From Bryobacterales bacterium (GTDB taxonomy: Bacteria; Acidobacteriota; Terriglobia; Bryobacterales; UBA6623), in assembly GCA_022825595.1 (NCBI GenBank), contig JAJDWM010000308.1:1-34648 (forward strand): 34,648 bases of DNA, given 5' to 3'. A program made the position numbers and the translations under genes. Of the stretch, positions 26,176-34,029 are shown in pieces. Numbering within the stretch: position 1 is the stretch's first letter; the number at the start of each line of letters is the position of its first letter. The notes beneath the pieces were generated by a model, which did no database searches, was not told where the DNA came from, and saw only the letters and a program-made list of their open reading frames with translations.

Positions 26176-26682
26176 GTGCTGGCCTTTCGCATTGCCGTCT
26201 TGGACCAGATGCAGCATCGCGGATTTGGCCGCATTGGGGAAGTTGAGCAGGCAATTCCGGAAGGGAAGACGATGGCGGAGGTCTTGGCAGAGCATAAGGC
26301 TTGGCACGACACCAATGGCAGGAAGGGCCAAAGGGCCGTGTTGAGGCACTTCGACTTCACGGGTCGACACCTCTGCGGCCTCAACCTCGACCGGGTAATC
26401 CTCATCCGACCAAACTTCACTGGAACGGATCTTCGAGACTCATCTCTGCCGGGGGCAGTCCTGCACAACCCAATCTTCGACGGCACAGATCTGACGGGCG
26501 TGGACGCGACGGGAATCGAAATCCGCAGAATCACCATGCGAAAGGCTCGAATGGGGCCCAGCACTCTGGGGATCGCGGAGACCTTGGCGGAGGAACACCG
26601 ACGTGTCCATCCGACGCAGTCCTTCAGCTACACGCCCCAACGCATCCCTGTGCGCGACCGTGAGTATGGTCCATCCCGATAG
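26176..26682 (+). CDS. Pentapeptide-repeat-like protein (3' part of split gene)
   Basis: 168 residues if started at GTG 26176, but homology of frame suggests the true gene began at 25870. The middle contains short pentapeptide-type runs (DFTGRHLCGLNLDRVILIRP, NFTGTDLRDSSLPGAVLHNP, IFDGTDLTGVDATGIEI), which fold as a right-handed beta-helix. In other proteins such helices mimic DNA or act as binding scaffolds. The tail (RRVHPTQSFSYTPQRIPVRD) is not recognised. With the TGA upstream, the gene is either a pseudogene or expressed as a shorter form from an internal start. Confidence 0.6.
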   Translation: MLAFRIAVLDQMQHRGFGRIGEVEQAIPEGKTMAEVLAEHKAWHDTNGRKGQRAVLRHFDFTGRHLCGLNLDRVILIRPNFTGTDLRDSSLPGAVLHNPIFDGTDLTGVDATGIEIRRITMRKARMGPSTLGIAETLAEEHRRVHPTQSFSYTPQRIPVRDREYGPSR

Positions 26683-27029
26683 GACAGGGTAGGGAACCTC
26701 GGGGAAGAGCCTTGGCCCCGCCGGCAGAGTGAAGGCCCAGTCACTTCGGAGTATTTCCCTGGCACTCCTGAAGGGTGACATCGCTGACCGGTGTCGCAAT
26801 AGCCGGCTGGGACCGGACACCTGCGGAGGGTGAGGATTCCAGCGCTGCGCACTCGCTTCTCTCGCCCAAGTTGACAGCGGTTGCGTCCGACTTGGAGAAT
26901 CGCAATAGAACCAGATGGCTGGATTCTTGGTTGGTCACGGCGATGTTGCCCGGCGTGAACCCGGACGGGTCCGAGACGGGGCGGGTGGTCCAAGTCAAGC
27001 CGTAGCATCGCGACCGGGTGCGGACTGAA
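26683..27029. other. Short gap before the flavoprotein gene
   Basis: No gene is supported. TTGACA at 26871-26876, followed 18 bases later by GAGAAT, is a weak promoter candidate for the gene at 27030. Small open frames on both strands show no family motif. Confidence 0.45.
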
Positions 27030-28031
27030 ATGTCAAGACGGTTTCCCAAGCCCATGCGGACGCCGATCTGCCGGGCAATCGGCATTGATTATCCGGTCCT
27101 GCAGGCCGGCATGGGAATGGTCGCGCAAGCCCGACTGGCTGCTGCAGTTTCCGAAGCGGGCGGATTAGGCGTGATAGGCACTGGCCTCAGCATGATGCCC
27201 GACGAACTGCGTGAGCAGATCCGTGCGGTCCGAAGCGCTACCCGCAAGCCGTTCGGCGTCGACATCCTGTTCGCCACGGTCCGTGCCGAGGGAAGCTCGG
27301 TCCTCACATACACCGAGAACGTCAGCAGACTCATCGATGTCACGCTGGAGGAACGGGTCGCGGTCTTGGTGTCGGGGCTGGGGAGTCCGGAGGCCGCCGT
27401 GCCTGATGCACACGACCGGGGAATCTATGTTATGTCCGTGATAGGGGCAGAGCGCCATGCGAGGAAGGCCGTCGCAGCTGGCGTCGATGCCGTAATCGCT
27501 TCCGGTCGGGACGGAGGCGGTCACGTCGGTTCCGTTGGGACGGCGGCGTTAGTGCCTGCCGTCGTGACCGCTGTGGACGTGCCCGTGGTGGCAGCTGGGG
27601 GTCTGGCCGATGGCCGCGGTTTGGCAGCCGCGCTCATGTGGGGAGCACAGGGTGTTTGGCTTGGAACTCGCTTCATCGCCACCAAGGAGGCCGCTGCGCA
27701 CGCGACATACAAGGCGAGGATAGCCTTGAGCGATACTTCGGCAACGACGGTGACGAAGGCTCACAGCGGCAAGCCTTGCCGCTTGATCCGCAATTCGTTC
27801 ACGAACTTCTGGTCGGAGAGGGAGGATCAAATCCAGCCGTATCCGAGGCAGGCCCTTGAGGTCGGAAACCCCGCTTCGGTGAGAGGGCGGCTAGAGGGTG
27901 ATGACGAGTGGGGAGTGCTGCCTGCGGGCCAGAGTGTGGGGCTGGTCGGCTCGGTCCCGCCCGCGGGCAAGGTTGTTCACCAGACTGTCCGGGAAGCTCG
28001 GGCCGCAATCGCGGCAGGCTCGCACTGCTGA
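27030..28031 (+). CDS. Nitronate monooxygenase-like FMN flavoprotein
   Basis: 333 residues from ATG at 27030; a GTG at 27018 and an ATG at 27054 are alternatives, none with a strong ribosome binding site. The fold is the FMN-binding TIM barrel of nitronate monooxygenase (2-nitropropane dioxygenase) and FabK: PVLQAGMGMVAQARLAAAVS, AGGLGVIGTG, ASGRDGGGHVGSVGTAALVP, VPVVAAGGLADGRGLAAALM and GAQGVWLGTRFIATKEA. The His of GGGHVG matches the family's catalytic histidine, and the GGLADG loop should hold the FMN phosphate. Likely a cytoplasmic oxidoreductase detoxifying nitronates; many relatives have other or unknown substrates. It lies upstream of the thiamine-diphosphate enzyme on the same strand, with a 477-bp gap. 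Confidence 0.9.
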   Translation: MSRRFPKPMRTPICRAIGIDYPVLQAGMGMVAQARLAAAVSEAGGLGVIGTGLSMMPDELREQIRAVRSATRKPFGVDILFATVRAEGSSVLTYTENVSRLIDVTLEERVAVLVSGLGSPEAAVPDAHDRGIYVMSVIGAERHARKAVAAGVDAVIASGRDGGGHVGSVGTAALVPAVVTAVDVPVVAAGGLADGRGLAAALMWGAQGVWLGTRFIATKEAAAHATYKARIALSDTSATTVTKAHSGKPCRLIRNSFTNFWSEREDQIQPYPRQALEVGNPASVRGRLEGDDEWGVLPAGQSVGLVGSVPPAGKVVHQTVREARAAIAAGSHC

Positions 28032-28508
28032 GGAACGCTCCCTCCCCGAGTGGCCTCAGGTTGAGGAGGATCTTTGCGGAGTCCGTTAGGCTAGGCGCTC
28101 CGCGTGGATTTCTTCCGCTGACCTGGCAGATTGCAAGCGCTGGAGAGGATTCGCCCCACTGCGCCGCCTTGGCAAGTTTCATCCGTCCCGAGATCCACCG
28201 GCGTGCCCATTTGCTCGCTGCCCGTACCAATAGCGGCCTCAGGATTGCGGTGGCTCCCGGTTGCCGGTCTTGCCGTTCTCAACGGACGCCGCAATCGTGT
28301 CTCCGGACAGTCGTGGGGCCGTCCACGAGCAATACCAGAACGTAGGCAACGGGCACGCTTTGTTCCCGATCAGGCTTCAGGATCCGTAAACCTCGTTCGG
28401 TACGCAGGGACGCGAACTTCAGGCGTCGCGTCGCTACGATGTAGCGGTGCACTCCTTGCGGCCCATAGAGGTCCTCCTCCGTCCGCCCCCGAGGATCCCG
28501 AGGATCCG
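28032..28508. other. Gap between flavoprotein and ThDP enzyme genes
   Basis: The downstream frame is open back to 28131, but those 126 codons do not resemble the enzyme family and are treated as non-coding. Near the end two 9-bp copies of CCGAGGATC (28489-28497 and 28498-28506) lie in tandem; the second provides the ribosome binding site of the next gene. No RNA structure was recognised. Confidence 0.5.
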
Positions 28509-30149
28509 ATGAAGGTATCCCGCGCCATCGCAAAGATGCTCAGGGAGGAGGGCGTGGAACGCCTATTCGCCTATCCGATCAATCCGGTCATTGAGAGCTG
28601 CGCCGAAGAGGGCATACGCCCGGTGGTCGTCCGACAGGAGCGGACGGGACTGCACATGGCCGAGGCGGTCGGTCGTCTCAGTTCGGGACGGAGGGTCGGA
28701 GTCTTCAGCATGCAGCACGGTCCCGGAACCGAGAACGCGTTCGGCGGAATCGCCCAAGCGTACAGCGAGTCGGTTCCCTTGGTCGTGCTGCCGGCGGGCT
28801 ACGGGCGGGCCCGGACAAATGTCCCGCCAAGCTTCAGCTCGCTCGTCAACTTCCAGCACGTCACCAAGTCCGTGGAGCAGGTCACTCTGGCTTCCGAAGT
28901 TCCGAACGCGATCCGGCGGGCCTTCACACAGGCAAAGAACGGGCGGCCCGGGCCATGCTTGGTCGAGCTGCCATGGGACCTGCTGCTGGAGGATTTCCCA
29001 GGAGATCTGAGCTACAGCCGGTCGATCCGCACGCGCTGCGGTCCCGACCCGGACGCCGTGCGCGAGGCGGCCAGGATTCTCGTCGCCGCCACGCGTCCGG
29101 TCATCTACGCAGGGCAGGGCGTTCACTACGGCCGAGCTTGGCCAGAGCTCCGAGAACTCGCCGAACTGTTGGAGGCTCCAGTCACCACCAGTATCGAGGG
29201 CAAGAGTGCCTTTCCCGAGAAACACCCGTTGTCGCTGCAGTCGGGAGGGCGCGCGTACTCGAAAGAACTGGACGAATTCCTCGCGAGGGCCGACGCGGTC
29301 TTTGGCATCGGAGCGAGCTTCACGCAGACCGTATTCGGAATCCCTTGGCCGAAGTACCTCGGCAAGCCGGCCGTGGTCCAATCCACCATTGACACCGCGG
29401 ATCTGCACAAGGATGCGGTGATCGACGTGGGTCTGGTCGGCGATTCCCGGCTCGTGCTGACTTCTCTGATCGAGGAGATTCGGAGCTTGCTTCCAGGGCC
29501 GCGAGGGCGACTCGCCTCCGTCGCGGCCGAGATCTCAACGCTGCACGGCGCCTGGCGCGGGCTCTGGAGCAAGAAGCTCGGTTCCGCGAGCGTCCCGATC
29601 AACCCCTACCGCGTCATCCGCGACCTTGAGGCGACCGTTGACGTTGGCAACACGATAATCACCCACGATGCCGGTAGCCCTCGGGATCAGCTGACCCCGT
29701 TCTGGCGGACATCGACGCCGCTGAGCTACATCGGATGGGGGAAGACTACACAGCTGGGCATGGGATTGGGGCTCGCCATGGGCGCCAAACTCGAATGTCC
29801 GGACAAACTGTGCATCAACTGGTGGGGCGACGCGGCGATCGGCTTCACGGGAATGGACTTCGAGACCGCGGTCCGGGAGCGAATACCGATCCTCTCCATC
29901 CTCTCGAACAATTTCTCGATGGCGATCGAGATCCCCGTGATGCCTGTCGCGACCGATCGGTACGGCAGCACGGACATATCTGGGAATTACGCCGATCTCG
30001 CGAAGGCGTTGGGTGGGTACGGGGAGCGGGTGACCGATCCCAACGAGATTGTCCCGGCAATCCGACGCGGAATCGCGAAGACGGAGGAAGGAATCCCAGC
30101 CCTGCTGGAATTCATCACTTCCAAGGAGCTGGAAATCTCAAGATTCTGA
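28509..30149 (+). CDS. Thiamine-diphosphate enzyme, acetolactate synthase family
   Basis: 546 residues from ATG at 28509, which has GAGG 5 bases upstream. The three domains of the family are in order. The pyrimidine-binding domain covers about 1-170, with the cofactor-activating Glu in VVVRQERTGLHMAEAVGR and QHGPGTENAFGGIAQA after it. The central domain lies at about 190-330 (ARILVAATRPVIYAGQGVHY). The pyrophosphate-binding domain lies at about 370-530 (ITHDAGSPRDQLTPFW; WWGDAAIGFTGMDFETAVRE ending ILSNN, the GDx...NN cofactor motif). Such enzymes decarboxylate or ligate 2-keto acids. No regulatory small subunit and no branched-chain amino-acid genes are nearby, so a catabolic or specialised role is more likely than isoleucine/valine synthesis. 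The exact substrate is unknown. Confidence 0.9.
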   Translation: MKVSRAIAKMLREEGVERLFAYPINPVIESCAEEGIRPVVVRQERTGLHMAEAVGRLSSGRRVGVFSMQHGPGTENAFGGIAQAYSESVPLVVLPAGYGRARTNVPPSFSSLVNFQHVTKSVEQVTLASEVPNAIRRAFTQAKNGRPGPCLVELPWDLLLEDFPGDLSYSRSIRTRCGPDPDAVREAARILVAATRPVIYAGQGVHYGRAWPELRELAELLEAPVTTSIEGKSAFPEKHPLSLQSGGRAYSKELDEFLARADAVFGIGASFTQTVFGIPWPKYLGKPAVVQSTIDTADLHKDAVIDVGLVGDSRLVLTSLIEEIRSLLPGPRGRLASVAAEISTLHGAWRGLWSKKLGSASVPINPYRVIRDLEATVDVGNTIITHDAGSPRDQLTPFWRTSTPLSYIGWGKTTQLGMGLGLAMGAKLECPDKLCINWWGDAAIGFTGMDFETAVRERIPILSILSNNFSMAIEIPVMPVATDRYGSTDISGNYADLAKALGGYGERVTDPNEIVPAIRRGIAKTEEGIPALLEFITSKELEISRF

Positions 30150-30498
30150 TGCCCTAGCCGAAAAGGGAATGGGCCGGACATCACCATCGGCGGCGGACCA
30201 ATCCTCGGGGCGAGTCTCTCCGTTCAGGATCGCAGCGTGCGATGTGTGCGACCGCGATTGGAGGCGCCACAGGCACACGACCGGACCGGCGTACCAGAGC
30301 GGGAGCCGCGATCAAGGCAGCCCGGCAATTCTCATCTGTGGGTATCGGCCGACGTGCGTCCGAGATGGGCACTCACGCGCCTGATCGGCAGCAGAGGTTT
30401 CCGAACGGGAACCGCCGGTCTTCGAGCCAGCCGGCCCCCGCATCGGTTGCTGAGGTCTGAACAGCCTCCCCTCAGCGGCCTCCCGGAGTCTGAAATGG
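30150..30498. other. Gap between convergent genes
   Basis: Lies between the plus-strand ThDP enzyme gene and the terminator of the minus-strand TonB receptor. Open frames here overlap one another on both strands and show no family motif or ribosome binding site. Nothing else was seen. Confidence 0.5.
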
Positions 30499-30528
30499 AA
30501 AAGGCGGGCACCCCAAGAGGTGCCCGCC
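30499..30528 (-). terminator. Intrinsic terminator of TonB receptor 3
   Basis: Perfect 10-bp stem GGCGGGCACC/GGTGCCCGCC with a 6-base loop, followed on the minus strand by TTTTCC. It starts 27 bp beyond the receptor's stop. Confidence 0.85.
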
Positions 30529-30555
30529 GATTGGTTGGTGCGCCTGCGAACTCGT

Positions 30556-33500
30556 CTAGAAGACCCACTTCAGGCCGAATTGAATCCGGCGCGGCTCGCC
30601 CGCCGTGTTGATCGTTCCTGCGGCCGGCCTACCGATGGAGGTGTTCGGCCGTCCGAAGACGGGTGTATTGGTGAAGTTGAAGGACTCGAACCGGAACTGG
30701 ATGTAGTCACCCTCCCAAGGCAGGGCAAACCTGCGCGCTAGGGAGAAGTCGACCGCCGTCGTTCCGGGTCCCCATATCAGGTTGCGGCCGGCGTTGTCGA
30801 TAACCCCTGGCTTGCCGGGCACGATCGCGTCGGTGTTGAACCAGCGGTCGATCGTTCGCTGGCCCACTGGCAGGTTAATGTCCCCGGCCACATCGCCGCG
30901 GTTTGCGCCACCCACGTTGGTGGTGTTTTGGTTGAACGAGTGGCTATCCGGCGTCCCTCCGAGAAAGTTCAGGATTCCGCCGATCTGCCAGCCCCCGAAG
31001 ATCCATGAGCCGGGGCCTGACTCCAGCCGGCCTTTTCCTGGCCCGAACGGAAGCTCGTAGACAATGCTTGTGACGTATGCCAAGCGCCGGTCTAGGGAAG
31101 CGTTTCCCCGTTCGATGGACTGGTCGTAGGTGAACCGCTGTTGGGAGGTCGTGCCCGTGGTCAGGTTCTCGTTGATGACGTCGATGTTGTGGGCCCAAGT
31201 GAAGGAGCTCAGAAACGTCAGCCCGCCCGTGAATCGCTTCTCGCCCTTGATCGTCAGCGAGTTGTAGTTCTGGTTCAGGTAGTTTCCTCCGCGCATGTTC
31301 ACATTGTTGAAGTAGTCGCGGTTGCGGCGCCTCTGGTGTTGGATCACCGGATCCGGGGTCATCGGACGGTTGATGTTCATCGCACTCGGAATCTGGTTCG
31401 TCGCTGTTCCGTTGTAGCCAATCGTCAGCAGGGTGTTGCCGGGCAGCTCGCGCTGGAGGTCGAAGAACCACTGTCCCGCGTAGAATTGCGGCCAAGTTCC
31501 GTCCACAACCGTGTTTACGCTCAAGCTGCGGCGCGGAAGGCCGGTGCGGCTGGCCACGGGAAACCCTTCTTGGACGATGAAGTTGCTGACATCGCGCCCC
31601 TGCGGGAAAGTCAGCTCGTTCGAGAACGGCGGGCCCGTAAAGAAGCGTGCCGCCTGACCCTGCACGATGTCGTGCTCGCCGAAGAAAATGCCAGCGCCCG
31701 CTCGCACGACAGTCCTGTCGTTGATCCGATAGGCGATCCCCAAGCGAGGTGCGAAATTGTTCAGGTCCGGGTCGCCTCCGGTGTCGGATCCGTCGGTCGG
31801 TCGCCTGAAGAACTGCAGGAAGTCGTCCCCGGTGAATCCCCCCCGGTTCGCCGGAAGGCGCTCTTCCGCGCTAATGGTGCGACCATTGATCTCCGAGATG
31901 AAGTTGCCGATCGTGGTGTTGAGGGTGTGGCTGTCCGGATCGGGGAAGTGAGGCAGTCCGAAGATCTCGTAGCGCAGGCCGAGATTCAGGGTGAGGCGAG
32001 AGGTCACCTTGTAGTCGTCCTGCACGAAGAAACCGTAGTAGTTGGCCACGTACTCCTCTCCGTTCGGCCATCCCCAAACACCGTTGGATGCCCAGCCCAG
32101 GACCATGTCCGCGACCGAGTTCCCGGTCGCTCCGCGGCTTGCGGGACTCTGAGGCGTCTCCGAAGTGAAGACGCCGTTGAAATCGAACCGGCCGCGGCGG
32201 AACCGTGAGGGCGACCGTGGGATCTGCGTCCGACGGTACTCAATCCCGAACTTGATCGTGTGGCTGCCCTTGACGATCGTGAAGTTGTCCGAGATCTGGA
32301 GGTTGTCCATCTTGTTGACGTTCGGCCAAAACGCCCGCGGACCGAGGTCCCGGAAACCAGAAGGCCGGGACAGCGCGTAGCCGTGGTTCAGGCCGTCGTC
32401 GAGCGTGTCGCCCGGGGCACCCTTGACGCCGAACTGTTCGTTCATCGGCTCGGTGATCGGGATGTCGAAACGGGTCGGGAAGAAGGTGTAGCCGAAGCGC
32501 AACTCGTTGAACATAGTGGGCCCAAACGTGGTGTTGAGCGCCGAGGCCCAGTTGTCACCCGGAAGATCGATCGTCTGTCCGACGCCACCCACCGCCGGCA
32601 GCGGCAGCGGTCCGTTCTGGAGCACGAACTCGTCGCGGATCGAGTACCGGGCGAACCAACGGTTCGCGTCGTTGATGTTGTAATCGATGCGGAGGTCGTA
32701 CTGATTGTGGTCTATCGTGTCCGACGGCGAGTAGAAGTAGTTGTTGCGCAGGTTCTCCCTGCCGGGAATGTTCGGCGCCGGATAGTTGGCCAGCAGCGCC
32801 ATCGACACAGGATCGAAGCGTGTCGCGGGGATCATGAAGTTCGGGAACGCTGAGCGCGTGCCCTCGTTCAGCGTCCCGGGATCGTAGATCCGGCGGTCCG
32901 GATCCGGCTGCATCGAGAAGTCGCCGCCTAGCGCCGACTGGCTCGGAACGGAGCTGGTGAAACTCTGGCCCGCTCGATTCTTGGTGCCTTGGAAGCTGAA
33001 GAATCCGAAGAGCTTGTTGCGGATGAAGGGTCCTCCGAATGTGCCTCCGTACTGGTTGCGCCGCAGCGTGGGCTTGGCCGCACCGGTCCGATTGGCCATG
33101 AAATTCGTGCCATCTAGCTTGTCGTTACGGATGAACTCGAACAGCGAGCCGTGGAACTCGTTCGTCCCCGTCTTGGTGCTAACCAGCACCTTGGCGCCCA
33201 TCCGATATCCGTACTCGGCAGACGTGTTGTTCGTCACCACCTTGAACTCGCCGACGGCATCGACCGATGGCTTCGTCGCCTGCGCCTGGAAGCCAAGAGC
33301 TCCGCCGGAGTTGCGCGACGAGTTGTCGGCACCGTCTAGCAGCACGTTGGTCTGTGCCGCGTGCATCCCGACGGCCAAGATGCCGCCTTCGCCACCCATC
33401 ACGCCGTCGTGCCTAGTGCCTTTTCCCATCTCGCGGGAGGGCAGCACGCCGACGGTGAACTTTGCCAGCTCCAGGTAATTGCGCCCATTGAGCGGCATCT

Positions 33501-33924
33501 CGAGGATCCGCTTGGAGTCGATGACTTGGCCGACCTCGGTCTTCTCCGACTGGATCAAGATTGCCGCTGCGCTGACCTCGACCGTCTCCGTGACTGAGCC
33601 GACCGACATTGCACAGTCGATCCGCATGGTCTGCTGAACTTCCAGACGGACCTCTGAGAACTCCTTGCTGGCGAAGCCGTCCGATGAGCACACCACGGAA
33701 TATAGGCCTTGGTTGAGGCCGGGCACCGAGAAGAAGCCCACCTCGTTGGTGGTCACGTCACTCTGCGTGCCAGTTTCGAGGTTCGCAACGGCGACTTGGG
33801 CCCCTGGAATCACCGCACCTGTGTCGTCGGTGACCGTTCCTTGAATCGTTCCGCTGGTCTGCGCGAATCCCAAGCCCAGCGAGAGGATTCCCGCCCCGAG
33901 TAGGCGGAGAGTCAGATTTGTCAA
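30556..33924 (-). CDS. TonB-dependent receptor 3 (Oar-type, divergent)
   Basis: 1,122 residues from a TTG at 33924, supported by a strong ribosome binding site (AGGGGG, about 8 bases upstream) and a signal peptide running straight from it (LLGAGILSLGLGFAQ). A carboxypeptidase-regulatory-like domain lies at about 25-105 (GTIQGTVTDDTGAVIPGAQV), then the plug (EMPLNGRNYLELAKFTVGVL, VLLDGADNSSRNSGG) and a barrel ending LKWVF. The plug insert (MGKGTRHDGVMGGEGGILAV) and barrel differ from receptors 1 and 2, so it belongs to another branch and probably takes another substrate. A consensus-like promoter stands 65-93 bp before the start and an intrinsic terminator follows, so it can be transcribed alone. 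A TPR gene precedes it on the same strand. Confidence 0.95.
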   Translation of the reverse strand: MTNLTLRLLGAGILSLGLGFAQTSGTIQGTVTDDTGAVIPGAQVAVANLETGTQSDVTTNEVGFFSVPGLNQGLYSVVCSSDGFASKEFSEVRLEVQQTMRIDCAMSVGSVTETVEVSAAAILIQSEKTEVGQVIDSKRILEMPLNGRNYLELAKFTVGVLPSREMGKGTRHDGVMGGEGGILAVGMHAAQTNVLLDGADNSSRNSGGALGFQAQATKPSVDAVGEFKVVTNNTSAEYGYRMGAKVLVSTKTGTNEFHGSLFEFIRNDKLDGTNFMANRTGAAKPTLRRNQYGGTFGGPFIRNKLFGFFSFQGTKNRAGQSFTSSVPSQSALGGDFSMQPDPDRRIYDPGTLNEGTRSAFPNFMIPATRFDPVSMALLANYPAPNIPGRENLRNNYFYSPSDTIDHNQYDLRIDYNINDANRWFARYSIRDEFVLQNGPLPLPAVGGVGQTIDLPGDNWASALNTTFGPTMFNELRFGYTFFPTRFDIPITEPMNEQFGVKGAPGDTLDDGLNHGYALSRPSGFRDLGPRAFWPNVNKMDNLQISDNFTIVKGSHTIKFGIEYRRTQIPRSPSRFRRGRFDFNGVFTSETPQSPASRGATGNSVADMVLGWASNGVWGWPNGEEYVANYYGFFVQDDYKVTSRLTLNLGLRYEIFGLPHFPDPDSHTLNTTIGNFISEINGRTISAEERLPANRGGFTGDDFLQFFRRPTDGSDTGGDPDLNNFAPRLGIAYRINDRTVVRAGAGIFFGEHDIVQGQAARFFTGPPFSNELTFPQGRDVSNFIVQEGFPVASRTGLPRRSLSVNTVVDGTWPQFYAGQWFFDLQRELPGNTLLTIGYNGTATNQIPSAMNINRPMTPDPVIQHQRRRNRDYFNNVNMRGGNYLNQNYNSLTIKGEKRFTGGLTFLSSFTWAHNIDVINENLTTGTTSQQRFTYDQSIERGNASLDRRLAYVTSIVYELPFGPGKGRLESGPGSWIFGGWQIGGILNFLGGTPDSHSFNQNTTNVGGANRGDVAGDINLPVGQRTIDRWFNTDAIVPGKPGVIDNAGRNLIWGPGTTAVDFSLARRFALPWEGDYIQFRFESFNFTNTPVFGRPNTSIGRPAAGTINTAGEPRRIQFGLKWVF

Positions 33925-33988
33925 TTAAGTACCCCCTGAATAAGACGGGTTCGAACGCCCTGACGCGGACGAACCCCAAACTGCGCCT

Positions 33989-34017
33989 ATCGTACCGCCT
34001 TAGCCACAAACGGTCAA
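33989..34017 (-). promoter_or_regulatory. Sigma70-type promoter for TonB receptor 3
   Basis: On the minus strand TTGACC (34017-34012) and TACGAT (33994-33989) are spaced by 17 bases, just past the stop of the upstream TPR gene. The spacing and boxes resemble the promoter of receptor 2. Confidence 0.6.
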
Positions 34018-34029
34018 CGTTGCTCGGGT

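Noticed and set aside
28131-28508. 126-codon N-terminal extension of the ThDP enzyme
   Set aside because: The enzyme family begins at MKVSRAIAKML, which has its own ribosome binding site; the extension is low-information sequence.
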